A DNA stretch of 64,000 nucleotides from assembly GCF_000328705.1 (NCBI RefSeq), contig NC_019673.1:1488001-1552000 (forward strand). Reading direction: 5' to 3'. Made by a program: the position numbers and the translations under genes. The DNA comes from Saccharothrix espanaensis DSM 44229 (GTDB taxonomy: Bacteria > Actinomycetota > Actinomycetes > Mycobacteriales > Pseudonocardiaceae). The notes beneath the pieces were generated by a model. That model ran no database searches. It was not told the origin of the DNA and saw only the letters and a program-made list of their open reading frames with translations. How positions within the stretch are numbered: the first letter of the stretch is position 1; the number at the start of each line of letters is the position of its first letter. Below, piece after piece: positions 17,972 to 28,456 of this stretch.

Positions 17972-18232
17972 TCAGATCTGGTTGGCGCGCCGGGCCAGGG
18001 CCGACTTCTTGTTGGCGGCCTGGTTGGCGTGGATCACGCCCTTGGTGACGGCCTTGTCGAGCTTGCGGGAGGCCTCGCGGGCCAGGGCGACAGCCTTGTC
18101 CTTGTCGCCGGCCTCGGCGGCCTCGCGGAACTTGCGGATCGCGGTCTTCAGCGACGACTTGACGGCCTTGTTGCGCAGGCGCGCCTTCTCGTTCGTCTTG
18201 ATCCGCTTGAGCTGGGACTTGATGTTCGCCAC
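17972..18232 (-). CDS. rpsT: 30S ribosomal protein S20
   Basis: Primary 16S rRNA-binding protein of the small subunit, 86 aa, the typical length. The N-terminal [17 protein letters not shown] and the basic helical body ending [12 protein letters not shown] are diagnostic. GTG 18232 gives the canonical N-terminus. Upstream, about 100 nt of leader separates it from a TGATAGCCT promoter element; S20 is autoregulated in E. coli, but no such element can be proved here. It converges with holA and shares the hairpin at 17910-17944. Confidence 0.96.
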   Translation of the reverse strand: MANIKSQLKRIKTNEKARLRNKAVKSSLKTAIRKFREAAEAGDKDKAVALAREASRKLDKAVTKGVIHANQAANKKSALARRANQI

Positions 18233-18338
18233 GCGAAAGCCACCGTTTCCTTGGTCTCTGGGTTCGCATCGCGCTGTGATCGGCCCCACGCGAGGTGGGC
18301 TTTCCTCCATTGCGGAATGCCGCGCGATACGGCTGTAG

Positions 18339-18344
18339 AGGCTA
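18339..18344 (-). promoter_or_regulatory. Probable rpsT -10 box
   Basis: TAGCCT preceded by TGA gives an extended -10 on the minus strand, about 105 bases upstream of the rpsT start. I see no good -35. Confidence 0.4.
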
Positions 18345-18419
18345 TCAGGGCTGCTCGCGGGGGCGTTAACCGGTCCTCGCGGCGGTCCTCGCCAGAGAAA
18401 AACAGTACAGCTGTCCGGT

Positions 18420-18425
18420 TACCCT
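18420..18425 (+). promoter_or_regulatory. -10 box of a leaderless TauE-family gene
   Basis: TACCCT stands six bases before GTG 18432, placing the expected transcription start on that codon. This favours GTG 18432 over the ATG three bases later. Confidence 0.55.
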
Positions 18426-18431
18426 GTTCAG

Positions 18432-19235
18432 GTGATGACCGCTCTTGACTGGCCCGGGTTCGGCCAGGTGTCGCTCGCCGGTCTCCTCTTCCTCTGCGTG
18501 GCCGCCGCCCTCGCCGGCGCGGTGGACGCGGTGGTGGGCGGGGGAGGGCTGATCCAGCTACCCGCGTTGTTGCTGGTCGGGCCCGGTGGGCAGCCGCTCT
18601 ACGCGTTGGCCACGAGCAAGGTCGCCGCTGTGGTCGGCACGGCCTCCGCGGTCGGTGCGTACGCGCGGCAGACGTCGATCGACTGGGCGTCGGCGATCCC
18701 GATGGCGGTGGCGGCGTTCGCCGGGGCCACGGGTGGCGCGGCGTTCGCGGGGGCGTTGGAGCCGGGGGTGCTCAACGGTGTGGTGTTGGTCGCGCTGGTG
18801 GGGGTCGGGCTCTACACGTGGCGCAAGCCGGAACTCGGCGTGGCCGAGACGCCGCGGTTCGGGCGGGCCGCCCAGATCGGCGTGATGGTCACCGGCGGCG
18901 CGGTGGTCGGGTTCTACGACGGGCTGGCCGGGCCGGGCACCGGGACTTTCCTGGTGTTCCTGCTGGTGGGGCTGGTCGGGTTCGCGTTCCTGCGGGCGTC
19001 GGCGACCGCCAAGATCATCAACGTCGCGACGAACCTGGGCGCGCTGCTCTACTTCATCCCCACCGGCAAGGTGCTGTGGGGGCTCGCGTTGGTGCTGGCG
19101 GTCTGCAACCTCGGCGGCGCGGTGTTCGGGGCGCGGCTGGCGGTGCGGCGGGGGTCCGCGTTCGTCCGCCGGGTGTTCTTGACCGTGGTCGTGGCACTGG
19201 TGGTCAGCCTGGGCTGTAAGGCGGCACTTGGATGA
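18432..19235 (+). CDS. TauE/SafE family membrane permease
   Basis: Membrane protein of 267 aa with about eight hydrophobic segments and the family's paired repeats: DAVVGGGGLIQLPALLL in the first half and GFYDGLAGPGTGTFLVFLL in the second. Members export sulfite, sulfonates or organosulfur compounds, or import other anions; the substrate cannot be told. No sulfur gene is adjacent, though the cys operon lies 30 kb away. Its 3' end overlaps the converging VOC gene by 32 bp. Confidence 0.88.
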   Translation: MMTALDWPGFGQVSLAGLLFLCVAAALAGAVDAVVGGGGLIQLPALLLVGPGGQPLYALATSKVAAVVGTASAVGAYARQTSIDWASAIPMAVAAFAGATGGAAFAGALEPGVLNGVVLVALVGVGLYTWRKPELGVAETPRFGRAAQIGVMVTGGAVVGFYDGLAGPGTGTFLVFLLVGLVGFAFLRASATAKIINVATNLGALLYFIPTGKVLWGLALVLAVCNLGGAVFGARLAVRRGSAFVRRVFLTVVVALVVSLGCKAALG

Positions 19236-19983
19236 CCTTGAACGTCGCACCCATCGGGTCGCCCAGGGTGGCGAACCTGCCGAACAGCGAATCGGCGACC
19301 GCGCCCACCGGGATGCCGCCCAGGTCGCGTGCCCTGGCCACGGTTTCGTCCACATCGGACACCTGGAAGTAGGCCATCCAGTGCGGCGGGATCTCCGCCG
19401 GGATGCCCTTGTCCATGCCGAACACGCCGCCCACGGTGTGGCCGTCGACCTGGAGTTGGGTGTACGGGAAGTCCGGTAGCGGCTCCAGCCCGAACCCGAA
19501 CACCTGGCGGTAGAACTCGGTCGCGCCGTCCGGGTCGCGGGTGGCCAGTTCGTTCCACACCACCGCGCCCGGCTCGTTGACCACGTACGCGCCGATGTGC
19601 TCGCCCGCCTCCCACAGCCCGAACGCCGCGCCGGTCGGGTCGATCGTGATCGCGCCCCGGCCTGGTCCACCGGTGTCGAACTCGGGCACCAGGACCTTGC
19701 CGCCGGCCGCCGCGATCCGTTCCAGCGTCTCGTCCAGGTCGTCGGTGGCCAGATAGGTCGTCCACACGACCGGGAACATGACGTCGGGCGGCATCTCGCC
19801 GAAGCCCGCCACCGGCCGGCCGCGCACCAGGGCCAGCGTGTAGTAGCCGGTCTCCTGGTCGCCGATCTCGAAGTCCCAGCCGAACAGTGCTCCGTAGAAG
19901 TCCATGGTGGCCACGCGGTCGGTGGTCATCATGTCCACCCACGCGGGGGTGCCCGGTGCGTACGGGGCGTTCAGCTCGCTCAT
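19204..19983 (-). CDS. Two-domain VOC (glyoxalase-like) protein
   Basis: A 259-aa protein made of two vicinal-oxygen-chelate modules. The first begins [20 protein letters not shown] and ends [15 protein letters not shown]. The second begins [20 protein letters not shown] and ends [14 protein letters not shown]. The tandem layout resembles the hydroxylase-like VOC proteins common in actinomycetes, where one half may bind metal. No reaction can be assigned. It is convergent with and overlaps the TauE gene; strand and start (ATG 19983) are clear. Confidence 0.85.
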   Translation of the reverse strand: MSELNAPYAPGTPAWVDMMTTDRVATMDFYGALFGWDFEIGDQETGYYTLALVRGRPVAGFGEMPPDVMFPVVWTTYLATDDLDETLERIAAAGGKVLVPEFDTGGPGRGAITIDPTGAAFGLWEAGEHIGAYVVNEPGAVVWNELATRDPDGATEFYRQVFGFGLEPLPDFPYTQLQVDGHTVGGVFGMDKGIPAEIPPHWMAYFQVSDVDETVARARDLGGIPVGAVADSLFGRFATLGDPMGATFKVIQVPPYSPG

Positions 19984-20161
19984 CCGGCCAACGGTCGCAC
20001 CGGGGGCGGTGGGCCGCTAGTCGATCACTCCGCCTCGGGGACGGTCGGGGGAGCGGGTTGTTGGGGGACAACGGGCTTTCCGTCGAAGCGGTGTGTGGCG
20101 CGCGGACGCGCCCGCCCGGCCGTCTCCCCCTGGAAACGGCCGGGCGGGCGTGGTGCCGGAG

Positions 20162-20392
20162 TCAGTCGTCCGGCGGGTTCTCCGACTCCTCCGGTCGGGC
20201 GTCCTTGCGGGGTCTGCCGCGCCTGGGCTGGGCGGCCGCACCGGAGGGGAGTCGGCCGCTCTCGGCCAGCGCCCGCCGGAGCAGGAACTCGATCTGGGCG
20301 TTGGTGCTGCGCAGCTCGTCGTTCGCCCACCTGGTCAACGCGTCGTGCACGGCGGGGTCGAGGCGGAGCAGGACGCTCTTGCGCTCGCCCAC
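20162..20392 (-). CDS. Ribbon-helix-helix protein (Arc/HicB-antitoxin-like)
   Basis: A 76-aa protein. Residues 1-45 ([20 protein letters not shown] then [12 protein letters not shown]) fit a ribbon-helix-helix DNA-binding domain; the tail is Pro/Arg/Glu-rich and probably disordered. It begins at GTG 20392, one base after the SPFH gene stop, so the two form one transcript. No toxin is encoded next to it, so an antitoxin label would mislead; it may be the repressor acting at the palindrome upstream of the SPFH gene. Confidence 0.75.
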   Translation of the reverse strand: MGERKSVLLRLDPAVHDALTRWANDELRSTNAQIEFLLRRALAESGRLPSGAAAQPRRGRPRKDARPEESENPPDD

Positions 20393-20393
20393 G

Positions 20394-21317
20394 TCAGTGG
20401 TACAGCGATCCGGCGTTCACGACGGGTTGCGTCGACCGGTCACCGCACAGCACCACGAGCAGGTTCGACACCATGGCCGCCTTGCGCTCCTCGTCCAGTT
20501 CCACCACGTTGTTCTCGGCCAGCTTCTCCAGCGCCAGTTCCACCATGCCGACCGCGCCCTCCACGATCCGCTGCCGGGCCGCGACGACCGCGCCCGCCTG
20601 CTGCCGCTGGAGCATCGCGTGGGCGATCTCCGGGGCGTAGGCGAGGTGGGTCAGCCTCGATTCGATCACCTTGACGCCGGCCGCCTGCACCCGGGCCGCG
20701 ATCTCCACCGACAGGGTCTCGGTGATCTCGTCCGCGTTCTCCCGCAGCGACAGCCCGCCCTCCACGTGGTTGTCGTACGGGTAGCTGGTGGCGATGTGCC
20801 GCACGGCCGTCTCGGTCTGGATGCCGACGAACCGCACGAAGTCGTCCACCTCGAACTTCGCCCGCGCGGTGTCGTCCACCTGCCACACCACGACCGCCGC
20901 GATCTCGATCGGGTTGCCGTCGGCGTCGTTGACCTTCAGCGCGGCCGTCTCGTGGTTGCGGATCCTGGTCGACACCTTCACCTTCGTGGTGAACGGGTTC
21001 GCCCAGCGCAGGCCGTCGGCGCGGACCGTGCCGGTGTAGCGGCCCAGGAACTGGAGCACCCGCGCCTCGCCGGGCGCGACGGTGAACAGCCCGACCCCGG
21101 TGACGAGGCCCGCGCCGATGATCAGCGCGCCGCCGACGATCTGCACCGCGCTCGGCTCGCCGGGCCCGAACGCGAACCCGAGCACGGTCAGCGCGGCCCC
21201 GCCCAGGACCAGTGCGGCGGAGATGCCCAGCGCGGCCCAGCCGGACACCTCCGACGCCCCGCGCTCACGTACGGCCGGTGCGGGCATCCGCACGATCACA
21301 TCGGTCGTCGCGTTCAT
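20394..21317 (-). CDS. SPFH/band 7 membrane protein
   Basis: Stomatin/prohibitin/flotillin-type protein of 307 aa. Two hydrophobic segments lie at about residues 24-75, followed by the SPFH domain ([19 protein letters not shown] through [20 protein letters not shown]) and a coiled region rich in Glu and Ala around [20 protein letters not shown]. Such proteins form membrane microdomain scaffolds. ATG 21317 is chosen because GAGGGG lies 8 bases upstream. A perfect 16-bp palindrome sits 36 bp before the start, and an RHH gene follows immediately. Confidence 0.88.
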   Translation of the reverse strand: MNATTDVIVRMPAPAVRERGASEVSGWAALGISAALVLGGAALTVLGFAFGPGEPSAVQIVGGALIIGAGLVTGVGLFTVAPGEARVLQFLGRYTGTVRADGLRWANPFTTKVKVSTRIRNHETAALKVNDADGNPIEIAAVVVWQVDDTARAKFEVDDFVRFVGIQTETAVRHIATSYPYDNHVEGGLSLRENADEITETLSVEIAARVQAAGVKVIESRLTHLAYAPEIAHAMLQRQQAGAVVAARQRIVEGAVGMVELALEKLAENNVVELDEERKAAMVSNLLVVLCGDRSTQPVVNAGSLYH

Positions 21318-21353
21318 CGCTTCCACCCCTCGTTGGTCTATCTCGTGCTTAGC

Positions 21354-21369
21354 AAAGTGATATCACTTT
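21354..21369. promoter_or_regulatory. 16-bp palindromic operator upstream of the SPFH gene
   Basis: AAAGTGATATCACTTT is a perfect palindrome in an AT-rich island within otherwise GC-rich DNA, at about the -35 position expected for the minus-strand SPFH gene. The co-transcribed ribbon-helix-helix protein is the obvious candidate regulator, by inference. Confidence 0.65.
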
Positions 21370-21441
21370 TTTGGCGACGCGGGCAAGTCGCCCGGCCAAC
21401 AGGGACCAAAGCTGTCCGCAATGACCTCTACCGTGGGCGGC

Positions 21442-22533
21442 ATGACCGAGGTCCTGAGCCGCCGCGCCGTCGGCCGCGCCACGCTGGCCCGCCAGTTCCT
21501 GCTCGAACGCACCACGCGGCCGGTCGCCGACGTCGTCTCCCACCTGGTCGGGCTCCAGGCGCAGACCCCGCACACCTGGTACACCGGGCTGTGGACGCGG
21601 ATCGCGGACTTCCGCCCCGCCGACGCCGCCGACCTGCTGCGCGACCGCGGCCTGGTCCGGACGGCGCTGATGCGCTCCACGATCCACCTGGTCACCCCCG
21701 CCGACGCGCTCGGGCTGCGCCCGCTCGTCCAGCCCGCGCTGGACCGGGACCTGTTCCACAACCACACCCACCGCAAGGACGTCGACGGGCTCGACGTCGA
21801 CGCCGTGGTCGCCGCCGGGCGGGAGGTCCTGGCCGAGCGGCCGCGCACCAACAAGGAACTCGGCGCCCTGCTCCACGAGACGTGGCCCGACCGCGCGCCC
21901 GCCGCGCTCGCCTACGCCGTCCGCTGCCTGGTCCCGCTGGTCCAAGTCCCGCCGCGCGGACTGTGGGGCCGCAGCGGGCCGATCGCGCACACCAGCGTGG
22001 AGACGTGGCTGGGCTCCGGCGTCACCGACCGGCCGTCCGCGACCGACATGGTCCGCCGCTACCTCGCCGCGTTCGGCCCGGCCACCGTGAACGACGTGCA
22101 GACGTGGGCGCGCCTGACCAGGCTGCGCGAGGTGGTCGAGCAACTGCCGCTGGTCCGGTTCACCGACGAAGACGGCCAGGAGCTGTTCGACCTGCCCGAC
22201 GCCCCGCGACCCGACGAGGACACCCCGGCCCCGGTGCGCTTCCTGTACGACTTCGACAACCTGCTGCTGTCGCACGCCGACCGCCGCCGCGTGGTGACCG
22301 CCGACGTGAAAGCGCGCCAGTACAACCCGCACGGCCCAGTGCCGCAGTTCTTCCTGGTCGACGGCGTGACCGCGGGCGACTGGCGGGTCGTGCGCACCAA
22401 GGAGTCGGCCACCCTGGAACTGCGGCCGTTCCACCGGCTGCCCGCTCCGGACGAGGTCGAGCGCGAGGGATCGGCGCTGCTGGCCTTCCTCGCTCCCGAC
22501 GTGCCCGCGCACGACGTCCGGATCCTGCACTGA
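21442..22533 (+). CDS. AlkZ-like winged-helix DNA glycosylase family protein
   Basis: HTH_42 (YcaQ/AlkZ) superfamily protein of 363 aa. These proteins unhook bulky or crosslinked alkylated bases; AlkZ protects Streptomyces sahachiroi from its own azinomycin B. The catalytic motif of the AlkZ branch, Gln-x-Gln, is visible as Q39-A-Q41 in HLVGLQAQTPHTWY, whereas the YcaQ branch has Gln-x-Asp. Further features are ALMRSTIHLVTPADAL and the C-terminal FLYDFDNLLLSHADR. ATG 21442 fits the family N-terminus better than the ATG 21 bases upstream. No natural-product cluster is next to it, so a housekeeping repair role is likelier than self-resistance. Confidence 0.85.
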   Translation: MTEVLSRRAVGRATLARQFLLERTTRPVADVVSHLVGLQAQTPHTWYTGLWTRIADFRPADAADLLRDRGLVRTALMRSTIHLVTPADALGLRPLVQPALDRDLFHNHTHRKDVDGLDVDAVVAAGREVLAERPRTNKELGALLHETWPDRAPAALAYAVRCLVPLVQVPPRGLWGRSGPIAHTSVETWLGSGVTDRPSATDMVRRYLAAFGPATVNDVQTWARLTRLREVVEQLPLVRFTDEDGQELFDLPDAPRPDEDTPAPVRFLYDFDNLLLSHADRRRVVTADVKARQYNPHGPVPQFFLVDGVTAGDWRVVRTKESATLELRPFHRLPAPDEVEREGSALLAFLAPDVPAHDVRILH

Positions 22534-22566
22534 CCAACCTCCGACAACCCGGTGCGTCCTGACTGC

Positions 22567-23058
22567 ATGGGGACGATCACCATCCGCACGCCCGTCGAGG
22601 CCGATTCGCCGGCGATCGTCCAGCTGCACGTGAAGGCCCGTCGCAGCTACTACGAGGGCCACCTGCCCGAGACCGAACTGGCCGAGTGGGAGACGTCGGT
22701 CCGCGCGTCCGACTACCGCTTCACCGGCCCGGACCGCACGTGGCTGTGCGCTGAACTCGACGGCGTCGTGGTCGGGTTCGCGCTGGTCCGCGCCGACGAA
22801 CTGCTCCAAGTCCAAGTCGATCCCGCGTACTGGGGAAGGAGCGTGGGGCGCGCGCTGCTCGACGCGTGTGCCGCGATCTGGCGGGACGCCGATGTCACCA
22901 CGGCCCGGCTGGAGGTGTTCGAGCCCAACGCCCGCGCCCGCCGCCTCTACGCCGCCAACGGCTGGCACGAACAGGGCGTGAGCGAAGGCCCCAACCCCCA
23001 CGTCCGGATGACCTTCGCCGTGTCACGGCCGGGTACGGTGGGCGGTGACAGTGCCTAG
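22567..23058 (+). CDS. GNAT family N-acetyltransferase
   Basis: A 163-aa acyl-CoA-dependent transferase. The N-terminal ITIRTPVEADSPAIVQLHV, central VVVGFALVRADELLQVQVDP, CoA loop YWGRSVGRALLDA and final NARARRLYAANGWHEQG follow the classic GNAT order. The A-motif lacks one of the usual Gly residues but is otherwise normal. ATG 22567 is used; a GTG 15 bases upstream is possible. The acceptor is unknown. It lies 33 bp after the AlkZ-like gene and probably shares its transcript. Confidence 0.82.
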   Translation: MGTITIRTPVEADSPAIVQLHVKARRSYYEGHLPETELAEWETSVRASDYRFTGPDRTWLCAELDGVVVGFALVRADELLQVQVDPAYWGRSVGRALLDACAAIWRDADVTTARLEVFEPNARARRLYAANGWHEQGVSEGPNPHVRMTFAVSRPGTVGGDSA

Positions 23059-23213
23059 GGTTCCGCCACCGTCCGTCCGATGACCCACAACCAGGACGGT
23101 GGGACCGGTCCGAGCGGCACCGCCGGGACCTGCCACGGGCCCCGGTCATCTGACGGGACAAAAGCCTGGAGGAACCCGGCTGCCGCGTGCGCGGGAGTCA
23201 GAAGGGTCCTGGG

Positions 23214-24056
23214 ATGTCCCCGGTCGCTGTCCTGCTCGTGCTCGCCGCCGCGTTCGCGCACGCCGGCTGGAACCTGGCCGCCAAGCGCGTCCCGGACGGC
23301 GGGGCTCTGTTCGTCTGGCTCAACGCCACCCTGTCGGCCGCGCTGATAGTCCCGATCGTCCTGATCACGGCGACCCCGTCGTGGGCCTGGGTGGTCCCGC
23401 TCGGCGGCAGCGGCCTGCTGCACCTGGCGTACTTCCTGCTGCTGCAACGGGGATACGCGACTGGCGACATGTCCGTGGTCTACCCGCTCGCCCGGGGGAC
23501 CGGCCCGTTGCTCACGGTCGTGCTGGCGATCGTGGTGTTCCACGAAGAACCCCACGTGCTCGGACTGCTCGGTGCCGCCGCCGTGGTGCTCGGCGTGCTG
23601 GTGATCGGGTCCGGCGGCGGCACCGGTGGCAGCCGGAAAGCCGGGATCGTCTACGGCGTGACCACGGGCGTGGTGATCACCGGCTACACGCTGTGGGACG
23701 CGCACGCCGTCAACGCCGCCGCGATCGCGCCTGTCGTGCTCCTGGCCGGCTCCACTGTCACCGAGAGCGTCCTGCTCGCGCCTTACGCGCTGAGCCGTCG
23801 CGAACAAGCCGTGGCGTTGCTGCGCAAGCACTGGCGGGAGATCTGCGTGGTCGCCGTGCTCTCACCGGCCGCGTACGTGCTGGTGCTGTTCGCGATGACG
23901 CTCGCACCGGTCAGCCTCGTGGCACCCGCGCGTGAACTCAGCATCGTGGTCGGCAGCGTCCTGGCGTGGCTTGTCCTGGGCGAACCGAACCCGCTGCGCA
24001 GGCTCTCCGGCGCACTGATCGTGGTCGCCGGGGTGGCGGCGATCGCCCTGGCGTGA
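23214..24056 (+). CDS. EamA/DMT family transporter
   Basis: Ten-helix drug/metabolite transporter of 280 aa with two EamA repeats. The first half ends in YPLARGTGPLLTVVLAIVVF and the second in APARELSIVVGSVLAWLVLG; the matching helix-4/helix-9 patterns are typical of exporters of amino acids and small metabolites. ATG 23214 has GAAGGG upstream. It is followed 12 bp later by a VOC gene, likely co-transcribed. The 155-bp gap before it shows no gene. Confidence 0.85.
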   Translation: MSPVAVLLVLAAAFAHAGWNLAAKRVPDGGALFVWLNATLSAALIVPIVLITATPSWAWVVPLGGSGLLHLAYFLLLQRGYATGDMSVVYPLARGTGPLLTVVLAIVVFHEEPHVLGLLGAAAVVLGVLVIGSGGGTGGSRKAGIVYGVTTGVVITGYTLWDAHAVNAAAIAPVVLLAGSTVTESVLLAPYALSRREQAVALLRKHWREICVVAVLSPAAYVLVLFAMTLAPVSLVAPARELSIVVGSVLAWLVLGEPNPLRRLSGALIVVAGVAAIALA

Positions 24057-24068
24057 TCCGCTCTGTTC

Positions 24069-24437
24069 ATGGAGGTGCTGAGCAGTCGCGTGTTGTTGAG
24101 GTCGCGGGACCCGGAACGGGCCCGCGCGTTCTACCGGGACGTTCTGGGGCTCGCCGTGTACCGGGAGTTCCCCGGAGGCACGGTGTTCTTCCTCGGCAGC
24201 GGTTTCCTGGAGGTGTCCGGGCGGTCCGACGACCCGCCGACGGCCGCCGTGCAACTCTGGCTCCAGGTTCGCGACCTGCGCGCGACGGCCGCCGAACTGG
24301 CCGCCCACGTGGTGCGCGAGCCGCGCCGGGAGCCGTGGGGGCTGGATGAGGCGTGGATCGCCGACCCCGACGGGGTGCGGATAGCGCTGGTGGAGATCCC
24401 GCCGGAGCACCCGATACGGCGGGACGTCCGCGAGTAG
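24069..24437 (+). CDS. Single-domain VOC (glyoxalase/bleomycin-resistance-like) protein
   Basis: A 122-aa vicinal-oxygen-chelate protein: SRVLLRSRDPERARAFYRDV begins the first beta-alpha-beta unit and WIADPDGVRIALVEIP ends the second, with the usual terminal Glu ligand. It could act as a dimer in metabolite detoxification or drug binding. It starts 12 bp after the EamA exporter, which would suit a joint resistance function, but this is inference. Confidence 0.8.
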   Translation: MEVLSSRVLLRSRDPERARAFYRDVLGLAVYREFPGGTVFFLGSGFLEVSGRSDDPPTAAVQLWLQVRDLRATAAELAAHVVREPRREPWGLDEAWIADPDGVRIALVEIPPEHPIRRDVRE

Positions 24438-24469
24438 CCCGACGGCGGCCGGCAGCATTCCGCCGTACT

Positions 24470-24499
24470 GCCGCAACGACGTGCGCACGTCATTGCGGC
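24470..24499. repeat. 30-bp near-perfect palindrome
   Basis: GCCGCAACGACGTGC is followed at once by its reverse complement with one mismatch, giving a 30-bp dyad without a loop, 33 bp after the VOC gene and upstream of the Ro60 remnant. It lacks a T-tract. It may be an operator or the relic of a cruciform-type element; a Y RNA is not evident. Confidence 0.55.
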
Positions 24500-24650
24500 C
24501 GACCGCCGGGCCTGGCCACCCGCAACAGCTCGTGGAACGCGGCCGGCCGGTCGTCTTACAGCTGGAGGTTGCCCGCGGGCCTCGTCCACCTTGCCGCGCG
24601 AATGGCCGAACGCCACGTCGAACGCCTTCGTCTGTTTGGAGGGCGCCGCC

Positions 24651-25424
24651 ATGGCCAAGCACAACACCGACCGAGCCCGTCCCGCCGGCACCAGCCCCTC
24701 CACCACCGAGCGCACGCTCTCCGGCGTCACGTTCGAAGGTGCGCCCGGCTACGCGCGACCTCAAGTCGGAGTTGTTCCTGCTGGCCTTCTACGAGACCGC
24801 CGACGGACGCGACAGCCGCTGGCATGGCTGCGCGACGGCGCGAACATGCGCACCGGGTCTGTCGTCGGCGCGGCGGAGTTCGTGCGCGCCCGCCTCGACG
24901 CGGCTCGCGACGGCCTGCCCGTGGACGACAGCGTGACCAGCCGGTCCGTGGTGGACAGCGTGCTCCAGCACGCCGACGAGCCCGGCGAGCTGCTGGCGTA
25001 CTGGACCACGCGGTACGGCCGCGCGATCCCGAAGCCGGTCAAGCGCGGCGGGGCTCGCTGGTCCTCATCGACACCTCGGCGTCAATGACCCGGGCCAACA
25101 TCTCGGCGCGGTCGATGGTCACGCCGGCCAAGGCGGCGGCGGTGTTCGGGGTGGCGCTCGCGGCCAAGGGAGGACGTCGACGTGCGCGGGTTCGCCAGTG
25201 GCGAGTTCCGGCACAAGCTCACCCGCGCCGGGTCGGTGATCCGTGAGGTGGCGCGGTTCCTCAAGCGGATCGGGGACGTTGAGCACGGGACGGACATCGT
25301 CGGCGTCGTGCGGCGCAGCTACGACGGGCACGACCGGGTCTTCATCATCCCGGACATGCAGACCATGTCCGGGCGCGGCAGGGCGTGCCGGACCCGGCGC
25401 CGGCACCCGGAGATCCCGGACTAG
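24651..25424 (+). pseudogene. Degraded TROVE-domain (Ro60/Rsr) gene
   Basis: Fragments of a bacterial Ro60-like protein occur in order but in different frames. ATG 24651 with a GGAGGG ribosome site starts MAKHNTDRARP. After a frameshift near 24757, DLKSELFLLAFYETADGRD follows. From about 24818 come WLRDGANMRTGSVVGAAEFV and DEPGELLAYWTTRYGR. After about 25050 the von Willebrand A part begins, LVLIDTSASM, with another shift near 25170 before GFASGEFRHKL and VFIIPDMQTM. The frame then runs out at 25424. Roughly 250 or more residues of the HEAT ring appear deleted. Intact homologues bind Y RNA and misfolded RNA; this copy cannot. Confidence 0.85.
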
Positions 25425-25882
25425 CGCCAGCCGAGCCCGCGCAGGGCGTCCACGACCAGCGAGAACCGCTCGGGCTCCAGCACCGAGCCCTCGCGGCGGA
25501 TGTCGTCCTCGTCGAGTTCGAAGACCCGGTCCAGCCGCAGGTAGGACTCGCGGTTGTCGCGGTCCCAGCGGCCCGCGCCCAGCGGCAGGAACTCGTCCAC
25601 CTCGTCCCGGTCGGGGGCCTTGCTGGTCAGCATCAGGGCCAGCAGGGCCCGCCGGCGCCGGCCGACGACCAGCAGCGGGCGGTCCTTGCCGCGGTCGGGG
25701 TCCTCCTCGTAGGGCACCCAGGCCCAGACGACCTCGCCCGGGTCGGCCAGGCCGTCCAGGTCGGGGGAGTACTCCAGGGACGCTGCGGCGGCGGCCGGGT
25801 GGATCTCGCGCACCGCACCCTTGGTCGGGCGCGGGTCCTCACCGTTCGTGTACACGGCGGGACAGCCTATGGCCTCGGTCAC
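25421..25882 (-). CDS. PemK/MazF-like family protein
   Basis: Actinobacterial PemK/MazF-like SH3-barrel protein, about 153 aa from GTG 25882. Hallmarks are DPGEVVWAWVPYEED, then GKDRPLLVVGRRRRALLAL, then LTSKAP. The divergent position next to lepA is conserved (Rv2405 in M. tuberculosis, from memory). There is no antitoxin gene beside it, so a toxin role is doubtful. The start is uncertain: the frame is open to GTG 25969, which would overlap the lepA start head to head, and GTG 25855 is also possible. Confidence 0.75.
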   Translation of the reverse strand: MTEAIGCPAVYTNGEDPRPTKGAVREIHPAAAAASLEYSPDLDGLADPGEVVWAWVPYEEDPDRGKDRPLLVVGRRRRALLALMLTSKAPDRDEVDEFLPLGAGRWDRDNRESYLRLDRVFELDEDDIRREGSVLEPERFSLVVDALRGLGWR

Positions 25883-25961
25883 GCCGGGGTGGAACAGCAG
25901 GTCGGCGGGACGTGAGAGGATGAGTCGATACCCCTCTGTCCGTCCCGTGCGAGGAACCTGA

Positions 25962-27803
<1,842 letters not shown>

Positions 27804-27891
27804 CGCTTCCCCGAACTCTGACCCGACCGGCGGCGCGGGCCGGTCGGGGGCGCTCACCATGGTGGGCGGTACCCGGTCTCAGGGGGACGGT

Positions 27892-28320
27892 GTGGAGCAC
27901 GCGTTGAAGGGCTACCTCGACGGGCGGCTGGCCCCCGCGCAGTTCGCGATCCGGTACGTGATCCAGGGGCCGTCCGGGACGACCGAGGCGCGCTTCGCGG
28001 GCACCGGCGAGTACCGGCTCAGCTCCACCGTGACGGCCGACCACCGGCCGCGCTCGTTCATCGGCCGGATGGGCCCGCACGACGTTCGGGAGCTCGCCCT
28101 GGTGGCGTTGCGGGCCGGTCTGTGGCGGGCCGCGCACGTGGGGTCGGTGGACGGCGGGGCCGAGACGCGGATCGACGTGACGGCCGGGGAGCAGACGTTC
28201 TCCGTGGTGCTGTGGACGTCGGAGACGGCCGAGGTCCGGTCGTTCGACCAGGTCCAGCAGCGCATCCTGCGGCTGGTGCACCGGCTCACCGGCGGGGCGG
28301 TCCAGGAAGTCGGCCGCTGA
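27892..28320 (+). CDS. Hypothetical protein downstream of lepA
   Basis: A 142-aa cytosolic protein with no recognised domain: VEHALKGYLDGRLAPAQFAI, a hinge, then FIGRMGPHDVRELALVALRA and a C-terminal FDQVQQRILRLVHRLTGGA. GTG 27892 is preferred over an ATG 33 bases upstream because AGGGGG lies five bases before it. It is 88 bp after lepA on the same strand. The function is unknown. Confidence 0.65.
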   Translation: MEHALKGYLDGRLAPAQFAIRYVIQGPSGTTEARFAGTGEYRLSSTVTADHRPRSFIGRMGPHDVRELALVALRAGLWRAAHVGSVDGGAETRIDVTAGEQTFSVVLWTSETAEVRSFDQVQQRILRLVHRLTGGAVQEVGR

Positions 28321-28456
28321 CCGGCGATTCCACGAATTGATCGGCGCTTGCTGATCTGAATTCCGCCTGTCCCCTTTCGGGGGATGGTGTGAAATCAATG
28401 GTGGAATCACTTTTCCCCTCTGCCATGGTTGGCGAACCAAGCAGAAAGGGGGGACC

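Noticed and set aside
20162-20392. HicB-type antitoxin of a toxin-antitoxin system
   Set aside because: No toxin gene is adjacent; the partner is an SPFH gene, so an antitoxin function is not supported.
24470-24499. Possible Y RNA gene beside the Ro60 remnant
   Set aside because: The dyad has no loop and none of the tRNA-like or Ro-binding features expected; only a palindrome can be claimed.
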